DNA of 64,000 nucleotides from Candidatus Zixiibacteriota bacterium (GTDB taxonomy: Bacteria > Zixibacteria > MSB-5A5 > GN15 > JACZUZ01): positions 186,001 through 250,000 of the forward strand of contig JAJRPJ010000010.1 of assembly GCA_024280835.1 (NCBI GenBank). Reading direction: 5' to 3'. A program made the translations under genes and the position numbers. Positions 35,666 to 44,978 of this stretch are shown in pieces (the stretch's first letter is position 1; each line of letters begins with the position of its first letter). The notes below the pieces were generated by a model. That model was not told the origin of the DNA and did no database searches. It worked only from the letters and a program-made list of their open reading frames with translations.

Positions 35666-35757
35666 GGGGAGATGGCCGAGTGGCTGAAGGCGGTGGATTG
35701 CTAATCCATTGTACGGTTTAGACCGTACCCCGGGTTCGAATCCCGGTTTCCCCGCCA
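35666..35757 (+). tRNA. tRNA-Ser (GCT anticodon)
   Basis: The 92-nt sequence folds as a class II tRNA with acceptor GGGGAGA pairing with TTTCCCC, discriminator G, and CCA encoded at 35755-35757. The anticodon loop has GCT at 35700-35702, reading AGC/AGU. A long variable arm (GTACGG...CCGTAC) and the GGTTCGAATCCC T-arm confirm serine identity. A strong promoter precedes it. Confidence 0.97.
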
Positions 35758-35803
35758 TTTTTCTGATTTCGGTTACTAGGCCCTACTTCACTTAAATTCC
35801 TAC

Positions 35804-38800
35804 TTACTTCAGCAACACCATTTTTCGCGTTTGGCTGATGTTTTCGCCGACTTTTAGACGGTAGAGATACATGCCTGAGGCTACTGAACTGCCGCTATTG
35901 TCTTGGCCGTCCCAGACTAGGCTGTGCTCTCCTGCTTGCATTGATTCTGAAACCAATGTGCGGAGTTTTTGGCCGAGCATATTGTAGATTGTCAGTTCAA
36001 CATCACTACGTTTTGGAAGCGAGAACTCGATTGTCGTGGTGGGGTTGAATGGATTTGGGTAGTTTTGATGCAGAGCAAAAATTGTAGGCAGAGTTGTTCC
36101 ATTATCACCGAGGCCATCACCAACATCAGTTACAAAATCAAATCTGACCACCACAAACGAACCATTGAAATCTGAAGCGTCAGCCGATAGCAGTTTGGCA
36201 TGAACGTCATCGAGAATCTCGCCCGCTTTGAGTTGATTATTGCCGATATTGTAAATCAAAACATGAGTGTTACCGTCAACGAGTCCGACCTCAAGAGTCA
36301 TACGCGAGTCGTGAGAATCTTGTTCATCATCGTCATCATCTAAGAGGGAAGTGAGGAGAATACTGTTTCCAGTATTCAAGTTGCTATCACCATGCCCCTT
36401 GTCATGGCCATTACCGTGTCCATCATGCTCGTCATCATCGTCCTCTAGTTTAACTGTCGTCTCGCCTTCAAAAACCAAGTGCAAAGCGCCAAGTCGCATA
36501 TCAGAATAGATGTCGTCACCGCGTTGAGTGATAGTGACAGTGTCGCGCTCGTGGGTTAGCTGTGATTCAGGCAACTCTTCGCTACGCATGACTCGAATCA
36601 TGTAGGTCAAGTCGGATACCGTTAGATATTTGTTGTCTGCGTTCGTATCGGTTCTATATTTATCTCCAGAGGCCTTGGCGAAAGCAGAGTCTCCTAGAGT
36701 GAAATAGTCAATGTAGAGCCGTAAATCTGTTTCCTCAAATGCAAGACAATTGCCATTTATGTCTCCTGGGAGGTCATCGTCGTTGCAGCAGATAGTTTGA
36801 ACTCCTCCATTGCTGAATTCAACAAAGCGAAGAGCTGTTACGCCAGATGGCTGAATGATGCTGTCGCAGGATAGCGGCATGCCTCCTGCTTCGAAAAGTG
36901 AATCGGTGGCGCCAGCCAAGTCGTTTCTGTGTCCTGTTTCTGGGTCATAGTTTGTTCCTATATAGTCGCGGACAGTAAGACTTTGATAGGTAGTATCTCT
37001 CTGCTGCGAATGAAGAATATTGCTATTACAGTTAGACCAATTCCAGCGGAGAGGAATGAAAAGGCACTCATGGAATCTGTCGTCTACTACAAAAATGTCA
37101 ATTACGGCTATTGTGTCACCAGACGTGAAAGTAGTTTCAGGACGAGATGTGACGCTTGCAGGTGTGGAAGAATTGAAGCTTAGTATGGTTTTGGGGCAGT
37201 CACCTGTGCAGGAGTCCGTCGATTTGATTTCAAATGAGATTGGCGCCCAACCCAGTTCTTGCAATGCAGACCCTGACAAGACGTTTTCAATCCTTATGAA
37301 TTCTGCGGAATATTGCATTTCAAATGAAAAGTCACTGATCGGTTCCGACCCTTGATCATACACGACATAAACGGATGTTCGATTGCCTGGAGGAATAAAC
37401 AATTCCAGTTCATCTGTTTGAGTTATACGGAAAGAAAACGGTATGCGATTGGTATTGTTGCCAGTGTCTAGCTTGACCGCTACTAACGAGCCATCGAAAT
37501 CCGAAGCGTCAGCTGAGAGCAATATTGTTTGAATCTGATCGAGAATCGCTCCTGCTCGTAGTAGGCTGCCATCTATGTCATAGAGTAACACATGTGTATT
37601 GCCGCCGACCATTCCGACTTTGATTGTCATTGGTGAGGAATAGACGGTGTCATACGCTGGTGCGATGAGTGCGACATCAGTTTCACCTTCAAAAACCAAA
37701 TGCAAAGCCCCAAGCGGTATGTCTGTAATGATACTATCACCACGTTGGGTGATAGTGACAGTGTCGCGCTCGTGGGTTAGATCGAAAACTGGTATAGCGT
37801 CACCCAATATGATATGAATCAAGTAAACCATATCCGAGACTGTTAGCGGGATGCCATCACCATTTACCTCGGAAGTGGCGATAGAGCCTTCTTGATGTGT
37901 GCCGAAGGCGGTTCTTCCCATAGCAAAGTATGCAGCAAACATTTCTAAGTCAGCGAGTTCAGCGCTGATGCCGTTGAGGTTGATGTCTCCACGGACATCT
38001 ATTTCATCACACAAAATTGCTGTGCCGCCGTTTTTGAAATCCACGAAACGAAGTTCTGTTCTTTCAAATCCTTGAGACGCTCCATCACATGTTAGAGGCA
38101 TCCCTCCAGGTACAGCCTGGGAGTTTGTTACACCAGTTATGTCTTGTCGAAAGTTGGTCAAAGGATCACGGCTGGACCCTACATAGTCGAATACCGATTG
38201 ACTTTGGTAAACTGTATCGGCCATCGTTGAAAGAAGCGTATTGCTGTTACAGTTTGACCAATTCCATCGAAGCGCTAAGAATTCGCAAGCAAGATTGCGG
38301 TCATTGCTAACCAGTAAGTTTACAAGCGCCAATGTGTCGCCAGGCGAGAATGTGGATGCTATTGTCGCTGAGGTTGCTTGTCCACCAGAGCTAGCGTTAT
38401 TAGCATGAATCTTAAGTAGAACATCTGGGCACAAATCGACACAAGAATCGAAGGAGGCCGTATCGTATGTGAAATTTGTCCAACCAGCTGATTGAAGTGC
38501 AGGCCCCACAGTAACGTCTCGCATTCTGTATGCCTTTGATGCGAAAGCAAACTCAAAGTCAAAGCTACTTATTGGCTCGGTTCCAGCGTCATAAATAATT
38601 GCAAGGGTCGCTATATGGCCTTGAAACTGAAAGTCCTTTTGCGAAATACGAAGAGCAAACGGCGTTTGAGCGCTAGATGATTCTTGTGAAGAGTTTTGCA
38701 CAGTTTCGCCAGCAGAAGTCGTAGCTGTTAGACTCACATTAGCGAATATTCCAGACAAGTCACCAGTAGCGGAATACTCCGAAAAGTCCGTATTGGACCA

Positions 38801-38893
38801 TGATGTCATGGCTTTGTCATTCAACGTTTGGGCGTTAATTGGTTGTGCTACAAATAGTAAGCAAGCCAATAAGCATAAATGGACGGGACGCAT
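35804..38893 (-). CDS. Large secreted protein with T9SS-like C-terminal sorting domain and internal duplication
   Basis: The ~1029-residue protein has a signal peptide ('PVHLCLLACLLFVAQPINAQ'). Two copies of a ~430-residue module follow. Each has a cohesin-like segment, a dockerin-like calcium loop region ('GDINLNG', 'GDINGNC' and 'VSDMVYLIHIIL', 'VSDLTYMIRVMR') and a beta block starting 'ERDTVTITQRGD'. The second copy carries an Asp/His/Gly-rich insert. The C-terminal ~85 residues, 'NYPNPFNPTT' through 'SGMYLYRLKVG', are a typical type IX secretion sorting domain. GGAG lies before ATG 38893, supporting this start over an upstream one. It is probably cell-surface. Confidence 0.88.
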   Translation of the reverse strand: MRPVHLCLLACLLFVAQPINAQTLNDKAMTSWSNTDFSEYSATGDLSGIFANVSLTATTSAGETVQNSSQESSSAQTPFALRISQKDFQFQGHIATLAIIYDAGTEPISSFDFEFAFASKAYRMRDVTVGPALQSAGWTNFTYDTASFDSCVDLCPDVLLKIHANNASSGGQATSATIASTFSPGDTLALVNLLVSNDRNLACEFLALRWNWSNCNSNTLLSTMADTVYQSQSVFDYVGSSRDPLTNFRQDITGVTNSQAVPGGMPLTCDGASQGFERTELRFVDFKNGGTAILCDEIDVRGDINLNGISAELADLEMFAAYFAMGRTAFGTHQEGSIATSEVNGDGIPLTVSDMVYLIHIILGDAIPVFDLTHERDTVTITQRGDSIITDIPLGALHLVFEGETDVALIAPAYDTVYSSPMTIKVGMVGGNTHVLLYDIDGSLLRAGAILDQIQTILLSADASDFDGSLVAVKLDTGNNTNRIPFSFRITQTDELELFIPPGNRTSVYVVYDQGSEPISDFSFEMQYSAEFIRIENVLSGSALQELGWAPISFEIKSTDSCTGDCPKTILSFNSSTPASVTSRPETTFTSGDTIAVIDIFVVDDRFHECLFIPLRWNWSNCNSNILHSQQRDTTYQSLTVRDYIGTNYDPETGHRNDLAGATDSLFEAGGMPLSCDSIIQPSGVTALRFVEFSNGGVQTICCNDDDLPGDINGNCLAFEETDLRLYIDYFTLGDSAFAKASGDKYRTDTNADNKYLTVSDLTYMIRVMRSEELPESQLTHERDTVTITQRGDDIYSDMRLGALHLVFEGETTVKLEDDDDEHDGHGNGHDKGHGDSNLNTGNSILLTSLLDDDDDEQDSHDSRMTLEVGLVDGNTHVLIYNIGNNQLKAGEILDDVHAKLLSADASDFNGSFVVVRFDFVTDVGDGLGDNGTTLPTIFALHQNYPNPFNPTTTIEFSLPKRSDVELTIYNMLGQKLRTLVSESMQAGEHSLVWDGQDNSGSSVASGMYLYRLKVGENISQTRKMVLLK

Positions 38894-39088
38894 AATCGTA
38901 CTCCAAAGTAAAAGGTCAAGAGAGTTTGGATGTTTTTGACATATCTGGCGGCGCAAGAGCTGACGGGCCATTGCTGTAGATACTTAAAGATAGCGCCTAA
39001 CTGTGGCATGTCAAAGCAATATCGGTTCCGAAATTGATAGGCAGTTGAGTTGGCAAAGTAATGGTGATTCGGCAAAGAACACACTTAT

Positions 39089-39685
39089 GTGGAAGAGACG
39101 AAACAACATTCCGCTAAGATTCGCTCCTCTGAGATTCACTTTGCCCTGATAATTGGGCATACCAAATTACGATCTGGGGCGATAAACCTCACTAATGGGA
39201 TAAGCGAGTTTGAATTCAATTCGCGGTTGGCCGCAATGATTGAGCATTGTTTGCGTGATAATCCTGATGTGCGAATCACAATTGTAAACCGCAAGAGCTA
39301 CAAACACTTGCCGCAAGAAGTAAACGCGCTCAAGCCTGACTTTTGTTTGAGCTTGCACTGCAATTCTTTCAACAGAAAGACTTCTGGAACTCAGACAATG
39401 TATTACTACTTGTCACATACCAGCAAGGCGCTAGCCCTAGCGCTACAAGGCTCCTTGGTAGGTTGTTTGCAATTGCGAGATAGGGGAGTTGTTGGTGTTA
39501 AGGACAGTGGTCGTGGCGCTCATCTTCTAAAGAACACCAATGTGCCATGTCTCATAGCTGAGCCATTCTTCATTGACAACGACTCAGACCTAAAACGAGC
39601 GCATGAGCGCTTTGAAAACTTAGCGCGCTCATACGCTCGTTTTATTGCCGACAGCGCAGATTCATTAATTTTGCACGAAGACTAA
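39089..39685 (+). CDS. N-acetylmuramoyl-L-alanine amidase (Amidase_3) without signal peptide
   Basis: The protein contains the zinc ligands of Amidase_3: His in 'IIGHTK', Glu in 'EFEFN', His in 'SLHCNSF', and catalytic Glu in 'AEPFFID'. It cleaves the bond between MurNAc and L-Ala in peptidoglycan. At 198 residues it is just the catalytic domain, with no signal peptide, so export would need another route, as with phage endolysins. The GTG start at 39089 has no clear ribosome site. Its stop overlaps the convergent heptahaem gene by four bases. Confidence 0.83.
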   Translation: MEETKQHSAKIRSSEIHFALIIGHTKLRSGAINLTNGISEFEFNSRLAAMIEHCLRDNPDVRITIVNRKSYKHLPQEVNALKPDFCLSLHCNSFNRKTSGTQTMYYYLSHTSKALALALQGSLVGCLQLRDRGVVGVKDSGRGAHLLKNTNVPCLIAEPFFIDNDSDLKRAHERFENLARSYARFIADSADSLILHED

Positions 39686-41199
39686 GGTTGAATACCAGAA
39701 TGACACTCCGAGCAAAGTGTTTCTTGCCACTCCTCATCGATGTCTTCAGGATGCTTGAACTCCAATCCTTCAGGTGAACTGGCCATCTCTGCAAGCTCGC
39801 CACTACCTTGAGAGAGAATACTGTGACAGGTTGTGCACTCGGTGTGCATAGTCTGGCCTGTAGTCGCTACCAGATTCTCATTGTGACAGCGGAAACATCC
39901 TGGAGAAGTGAGATGGCCGAGATTGTTCGGATAGACGTCCCAGCGAACTTTCATCTCAGGGAAGATGTTCTTTGAAAACACATCTTGTACAGTGGCAATA
40001 GCTTCTTCGATGTCACTTTGTCGGCTCGCAAGAATCTCTGGATATTCCACAGCATAGAAGTTGGTAATTCCAGTGGCAATAGAGTCGAAAGCTTCAGGTT
40101 CGGTTGAATATTCTTTGTCCATGACTTCAACCGAGATGCTTTTGATATTTGGTAAGGTCGCATCGATCCTGCCGACCGAGAGCGCAAGGTCAATGGCCTT
40201 ATCGGGTGAGTTATAAATATGGCTCGGACGGTTATGACAGTCCATGCAGTCCATAGTGCGAACCTCGAGAGTGTCACGCTCTTCTTGAGTCAGTGGATTC
40301 TCCGTATTTTCATAGACTAATGAACGACCACTCTTGCGTTCTCTAACTCTCACCCAAGCAATTTCTTGGCGTTGCTCGTCACGGCAAATGTACTCAACGT
40401 CATTGCCAACATTCATATGCCAATGAATACCAAAGTTTTGGCCAGAGCGTTCATCACCACCACCTGTTTTCAGAAGTAAATCAATCGGCCAAGATGTGTT
40501 TTGTTCGTCATATTTGAAATGATTGTAGCGTTTCTGCTGAGCGCCATAATATTTCTCTGGCCAGTGACACTGCTCGCAAGTCTCTTGCGCTGGACGCAAG
40601 TTTTTGATTGGTGTCGGAATAGGAGTTGGATACTTGTTGGTCAATACAGCATAGACCTGATAGGCCCCCGAGATTTTCGATTTAGCCCACCAACTGGCGC
40701 CGCCGCCGATGTGACATGACGCACAAGGAACACGGGCATGCGGTGAGTTTTGATAGGCGACATGTTCAGGTTTCATAACTTCATGGCAGGTTGTGCCACA
40801 AAAAGCAACAGACTCACTATAGTGGTAGACTTGGTAGCCGCCAATAGTACCCACAAACAATAGTATTACCGATGAAAATCCGACTACTTGCACAGCTCGG
40901 CGATGGCTGGGTTTGCCGAAGTCGATTTTCAGTGACGGAGGACGCCCCGTGTCTTCGCCACGTTTAATGCGACGATTTGTGCGAATGACACCTATAGGAA
41001 TTAGAACCAAACCGAGCATCAAGATCATAGGTAACACGAGGAAGAGAACGATGCCTAGGTACGGGTTGGGAGCAAAGTCGAATATCAAGTTCACTGCCCA
41101 AAAAAGCAGTATCAACATCAAGCTGACAGAGGAGACATAGGCCCCTGTCATAGTTAGCCAGTTGTAATAAGTCGTTGGTAGTTTTCTGCTGCGGTTCAT
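39682..41199 (-). CDS. Heptahaem NapC/NirT-type membrane cytochrome c
   Basis: Three membrane helices (~20-40, 47-72, 104-124) anchor a periplasmic haem domain. One CX3CH site ('CGTTCH', residues 134-139) and six CXXCH sites (CASCH, CEQCH, CMDCH, CFRCH, CTTCH, CSECH) give seven likely haems. The block 'MKPEHVAYQNSPHARVPCASCH' is characteristic of NapC/NirT/NrfH-like quinol-linked cytochromes. It likely moves electrons from quinol or the b complex outward. It is the last gene of the respiratory locus and overlaps the amidase tail-to-tail by four bases. Confidence 0.9.
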   Translation of the reverse strand: MNRSRKLPTTYYNWLTMTGAYVSSVSLMLILLFWAVNLIFDFAPNPYLGIVLFLVLPMILMLGLVLIPIGVIRTNRRIKRGEDTGRPPSLKIDFGKPSHRRAVQVVGFSSVILLFVGTIGGYQVYHYSESVAFCGTTCHEVMKPEHVAYQNSPHARVPCASCHIGGGASWWAKSKISGAYQVYAVLTNKYPTPIPTPIKNLRPAQETCEQCHWPEKYYGAQQKRYNHFKYDEQNTSWPIDLLLKTGGGDERSGQNFGIHWHMNVGNDVEYICRDEQRQEIAWVRVRERKSGRSLVYENTENPLTQEERDTLEVRTMDCMDCHNRPSHIYNSPDKAIDLALSVGRIDATLPNIKSISVEVMDKEYSTEPEAFDSIATGITNFYAVEYPEILASRQSDIEEAIATVQDVFSKNIFPEMKVRWDVYPNNLGHLTSPGCFRCHNENLVATTGQTMHTECTTCHSILSQGSGELAEMASSPEGLEFKHPEDIDEEWQETLCSECHSGIQP

Positions 41200-41230
41200 C
41201 TCGAATTACTCCCGTATGTTGTCGTGATGA

Positions 41231-41626
41231 TTATTGGTTTACGATATGTCGCCTACTTGATGTTTCTTCTTTATTTGACGCGAATCTTTCATTGTTGAGT
41301 TCAAACTGTTTGGTCATCTCTGGATTGTTGTTTCGTTTGCCGCAAACATAGAGACTAAGATTCGATTCATTCGCAGGTGACAGCTCGTCGCCATATGGCG
41401 ATCCAATTACATCCGAGTGCACAGATAGAGCAAGGCGCTCATAGATATTCGTGGGTGAGCCAGAGAATATGGTCGGGGATGTGTCATCATAACTGTCTAA
41501 GCAATCAACGGCGTCGAAGTCGGTGCCTGTCGCTCTAGTCACGGTTGTTCCGCTAACAGTCAGAATCATTGTTCCCAATATGAGAGGGAACACGTACTGC
41601 AATATTCTTTTCGTGATGCCCATCAT
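41231..41626 (-). CDS. Small exported protein between cytochrome genes
   Basis: I do not recognise a family. The 131-residue product has a signal-like N-terminus ('VFPLILGTMILTVSG') and two Cys in the mature part that could form a disulfide; there is no CXXCH. The rest is Asp/Ser/Asn-rich. GGGGGG lies close to the start codon and might be the ribosome site. It sits after a terminator-like hairpin and 31 bp before the heptahaem gene, so it may be co-expressed with it. No function can be assigned. Confidence 0.55.
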   Translation of the reverse strand: MMGITKRILQYVFPLILGTMILTVSGTTVTRATGTDFDAVDCLDSYDDTSPTIFSGSPTNIYERLALSVHSDVIGSPYGDELSPANESNLSLYVCGKRNNNPEMTKQFELNNERFASNKEETSSRRHIVNQ

Positions 41627-41727
41627 AGCCCCCCAGCATTACATGGCAGTGTCTTGTTCTTGGCTTGTCGGGAGAGCGCTTAAAAAAAGTCGTTGCCTTC
41701 TCGTATCTCCGACCCATTTAATTGATG

Positions 41728-41751
41728 TGTCTCAATGTCTCTATGTCTCTG
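41728..41751. repeat. Three tandem 8-bp repeats (TGTCTCNN)
   Basis: TGTCTCAA, TGTCTCTA and TGTCTCTG follow one another in the 268-bp spacer between the nonahaem gene and the small exported protein. They may be chance, a slippage tract or clustered binding sites. Confidence 0.55.
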
Positions 41752-41852
41752 GCTCCGCTCCTCTTAATGTTTGTGTCGTCAATAAAGGTCTACTATTGGA
41801 GCCATGAGTCAACTACTGTTCTAAAAAAACACATCACTGCTTGAGCGCCAAA

Positions 41853-41879
41853 CTCCGCCTGTGTAGTCCACAGGCGGAG
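41853..41879 (-). terminator. Hairpin terminator after the nonahaem gene
   Basis: CTCCGCCTGTG and CACAGGCGGAG make a perfect 11-bp stem with a 5-nt loop directly after the nonahaem stop codon. On the minus strand only a short TTT follows, so termination may be partial, allowing some read-through into the two genes beyond. Confidence 0.65.
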
Positions 41880-41894
41880 CGTGACTAATTTCCC

Positions 41895-43238
41895 CTATTC
41901 GCTTACATTAGAGCTTCCATTCATAGCTCGAATCTTCATGGTTAGGAGTATTGACAGAAGCAGGATTACCGACAAAGAGACTAAGAATCCCCTTTTGCGG
42001 AAATCAAAGTTTTCGAGTAATTCTTGGCCTGAAACTCCCGCTTCCTTAACTTTCTCGAGTCCCACATCTGTCACGGCGCTAACATCATCAGCGACGAATG
42101 TATGTACAAGAGCTCGGCTCTTGACAAGTTCATTCTTGGCTTCCTTAAGAGTGTAGATTGCATCTTCAGCATCCATACCAATCTTACGCGCAGAATCAAC
42201 TATATGTGAGATCGAGTCGATCTTGTTGCGTAGCGTGATGATGTGTGCGCTCATTTCTTGAGCGACAGCCCACCCTTTTGAATCACTGTCGTGACACTCA
42301 GCGCAGACGCTTTCGTCGCCGCCTGCGAGCATATCATCGGTCACCTTCTGAATGTTATGGTTACCGTGGCAAACTTCACACTCTGAAATGTCTTCATCGT
42401 CAAACGCAGCCTTATGAGGTGAAGCGACAAACATTTCTCGAATGAAGTTGTGACATTGCGCGCAAGTATTGGCAACGCCGCTTGGCTCTGGTCGACGAGC
42501 GTCATGGCTACCGTGGCAACCTGTGCAGGCCGGAGCGCCGCGATCGCCGTTTTCTAGTAACGCTATGCCATGAACACTATGTTGATACTTGTCGAATTGG
42601 TCTGTTGGTAAATCTCTACCAGCCATATAAGTCGAATCACTATGACAATTCGAACAAGTCTCAGGGATATTGCTAATATAAACAGGTGACTTAGGATCAT
42701 CAGGTGGGAGAATCCCGTGAACTCCGTGGCAACTTGTACATACAGCAACCTTGGAATCATGATTCTTGAACAACAACTTACCATGACCGGAAATCTTATA
42801 TTTGGCGAATTGATCAGTCGGTAGATTTGGGTTGAATCCGCGAATATAATTCGGGTCCGCGTGACACTTCGCGCAAAACTCGGGAATATCCTCACGTTCA
42901 GGAATTCCAACAAATCCCGCAGATTCATCCATCGCATCATCCTCATCTTCTGCGGTTGGATCACCACCATGGCAATCCGCGCAAAAAATACCACGGCGAG
43001 CGTGGATACCGTCGAGGAAATGTTCTGTCAATTCAGTGTTGTCATCATCGACTTCATTGAGATGGCAGCTAATACAAGTGTTGTCTTTCAAATGTGCGCC
43101 GATTTCCGTGTCAGATTCAGCATAGCTCAGTGTTGCAGAGGTTGTAAATAGTACCAGTGCGCAAACAATTGAAAGCGACTGATTTCTTACTTTATGAGAT
43201 TTATTCATGCGTGTTTTTTCTAAGATTGTTTGTTTCAT
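41895..43238 (-). CDS. Nonahaem membrane-anchored cytochrome c
   Basis: Nine CXXCH motifs are visible: CISCH, CADCH, CAKCH, CTSCH, CSNCH, CTGCH, CAQCH, CEVCH and CAECH. A signal peptide ('SLSIVCALVLFTTSATLSYA') precedes them and one C-terminal membrane helix ('GFLVSLSVILLLSILLTM') anchors the protein, so the haems face the periplasm. A helical segment lies between the last haem and the helix. ATG 43238 lies right after the cytochrome b stop, indicating coupling. It is the likely electron acceptor of the Rieske/cytochrome b pair, in place of c1 or f (inference). Confidence 0.9.
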   Translation of the reverse strand: MKQTILEKTRMNKSHKVRNQSLSIVCALVLFTTSATLSYAESDTEIGAHLKDNTCISCHLNEVDDDNTELTEHFLDGIHARRGIFCADCHGGDPTAEDEDDAMDESAGFVGIPEREDIPEFCAKCHADPNYIRGFNPNLPTDQFAKYKISGHGKLLFKNHDSKVAVCTSCHGVHGILPPDDPKSPVYISNIPETCSNCHSDSTYMAGRDLPTDQFDKYQHSVHGIALLENGDRGAPACTGCHGSHDARRPEPSGVANTCAQCHNFIREMFVASPHKAAFDDEDISECEVCHGNHNIQKVTDDMLAGGDESVCAECHDSDSKGWAVAQEMSAHIITLRNKIDSISHIVDSARKIGMDAEDAIYTLKEAKNELVKSRALVHTFVADDVSAVTDVGLEKVKEAGVSGQELLENFDFRKRGFLVSLSVILLLSILLTMKIRAMNGSSNVSE

Positions 43239-43240
43239 TA

Positions 43241-44299
43241 TCAACCAAGCCTTCCCCAGATTGTCATGCCGATAACGAAGGCAATCATTACCCAACCGAT
43301 AGCTGTAAAAAGTGGACTCTTCAGGCCGTTAGCTGATTTTTTGTCTATGAATGGAACAAGCAGCACAAATAGCGCAGCTAGTCCGAAGAACATCATGCCG
43401 ACCAATTCGCCTTCTATTCCGAGTATGTGCGCAGGGAGTAGTTTCAGTGATTGGAACATGAAAAGGAAATACCATTCCGGCAGAATACCGATTGGAGTCG
43501 GTGATAGTGGGTCAGCGGGGTTGCCCAAGTGAGCTGGGAAGTAATAGCTCAAACCAAGCAACACGGCCAAGACGACTAGCCAAACATTCAGGTCTCGCAA
43601 GGCAAAGTGAGGCAAGAACGGCATTGAACGGTTGTTTTTTGACTCTTGGGAGAGCGGACGACTCATACCGAGCTTTTGCACTAACAGGAGATGGATACCA
43701 ACCACACCCGCCAGCGCTAGTGGCAAAATCCAAATATGGAAAGCGAAAAAGCGTGTTAGTGTTACACCAGTGACACTTGGTCCGCCGCGTAAGAACTCTT
43801 TAATAAGATCGCCTACAACTGGGATACTGGCAGGCATTTCAGTTCCGATTTTTGTCGCGAAATAAGCTAGCTCATTCCAAGGGAGTAAATAGCCAGTGAA
43901 ACCAAGTCCCAAACAAATACCAAAGAGAGCCATACCTGTCATCCAAGTTAGCTCGCGTGGTGGGCGATAGGCTTTCAAAAGGAATGTTGAGAACAGATGA
44001 ATAAACAGCGAGAAAATCAGCAAGTTCGCTGACCAAGCGTGAATTGAGCGTACCAACCAACCAAAATTAACTTTGGTCATAATAAACTTGACTGACTCGT
44101 AGGCCAATGCCTCTGTGGGCTGATAATAAAAGAGCAAGAGTATACCAGTGATGACTTGAACTATCAGAAGGTATAGACAAATACCTCCCAAGTAATAAAA
44201 GATGGTGCGCTTATGAACAGGCACCTGCTTGTGTTTGAGCGCGTCCATAACATCATCGAGCGGGAGTCGCTCTGCTATGAAATCGATTGGGTTTCCCAT
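43241..44299 (-). CDS. Cytochrome b of a bc-like complex (b6-type haem spacing)
   Basis: The protein oxidises quinol in the membrane with the Rieske partner. Two haem pairs are seen in helices B and D: His-x13-His in 'SIHAWSANLLIFSLFIH', and His-x14-His in 'FHIWILPLALAGVVGIH', the 14/15 step typical of b6 rather than mitochondrial b. The Qo motif PEWY ('LPEWYFLF') is present. At 352 residues the gene joins b6-like and subunit IV-like parts in one chain. Start and stop lie tightly between the Rieske gene and the nonahaem gene. Confidence 0.95.
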   Translation of the reverse strand: MGNPIDFIAERLPLDDVMDALKHKQVPVHKRTIFYYLGGICLYLLIVQVITGILLLFYYQPTEALAYESVKFIMTKVNFGWLVRSIHAWSANLLIFSLFIHLFSTFLLKAYRPPRELTWMTGMALFGICLGLGFTGYLLPWNELAYFATKIGTEMPASIPVVGDLIKEFLRGGPSVTGVTLTRFFAFHIWILPLALAGVVGIHLLLVQKLGMSRPLSQESKNNRSMPFLPHFALRDLNVWLVVLAVLLGLSYYFPAHLGNPADPLSPTPIGILPEWYFLFMFQSLKLLPAHILGIEGELVGMMFFGLAALFVLLVPFIDKKSANGLKSPLFTAIGWVMIAFVIGMTIWGRLG

Positions 44300-44443
44300 T
44301 TTTCCCTTTCCTATTATTCTCTAAAACTCGTCCCTGAAACTCGGAAAACAGAATTATGTCTCGTTGAATGAGTCTCTAATTTTTGCTAGCTAGTTATTTT
44401 TGTGTACATCGTCTCTAGGTACATTGTTTCTAGTTTCAAATGT

Positions 44444-44929
44444 TTAGGCTCGCGTGACAACAATGTCGTCAGCCTGCACATCGACTTTGAACTCCTCTAA
44501 AGGGCGAGGTGGTGGACCAGAAATAACTTGGCCGTTCAGATCATATTTGCCATTATGGCAGGCGCAAAGGATATATGCCTCCTCTGGAACGTACTGAACA
44601 GTACAGCTCAAGTGGGTGCAAACCGCGGTAAAAGCCTTCAATTCGCCACTAGGTGTACGAAGCACTATCCCCGGCTCATTACCGAATCGGAAGATCTTTC
44701 CAGAGTCCACAGGGACTTCATCGATTTTAGCGGCAATAGTGCGCTTGATATTTCCACCAGCCGAGGGAGGCTGTTTTAGAAAGCGCGCAAGGGGATAGAG
44801 AATAAACCCCGCGAGCGCTGTTGAAAACCCTACCAGTGATGTCGTTAAGAAATCACGCTTGGTGGGTTGCTTGATGCTCTGCTTTTTGCCCCGATCAGTG
44901 GAACCGGACTTGTGTTGCATTTCTGCCAT
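44444..44929 (-). CDS. Rieske [2Fe-2S] subunit
   Basis: The cluster ligands are clear: 'CTHLSC' and 'CACHNG', with a Pro-rich loop 'GPPPRPL' after the second. The N-terminus has 'KRDFLTTSLVGFSTALAGFILYPLA', a Tat-like signal with KR in place of RR, kept as a membrane anchor. The protein takes electrons from quinol and passes them to the c-type partner. ATG 44929 has AGGA eight bases upstream and is preferred over ATG 44938, which is too near a ribosome site. It follows ccmF and precedes cytochrome b by 144 bp. Confidence 0.93.
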   Translation of the reverse strand: MAEMQHKSGSTDRGKKQSIKQPTKRDFLTTSLVGFSTALAGFILYPLARFLKQPPSAGGNIKRTIAAKIDEVPVDSGKIFRFGNEPGIVLRTPSGELKAFTAVCTHLSCTVQYVPEEAYILCACHNGKYDLNGQVISGPPPRPLEEFKVDVQADDIVVTRA

Positions 44930-44978
44930 AAGATTCATCCTACTAATGTCTTGCTATTAGACTTTCGTAAAGTGGTTT

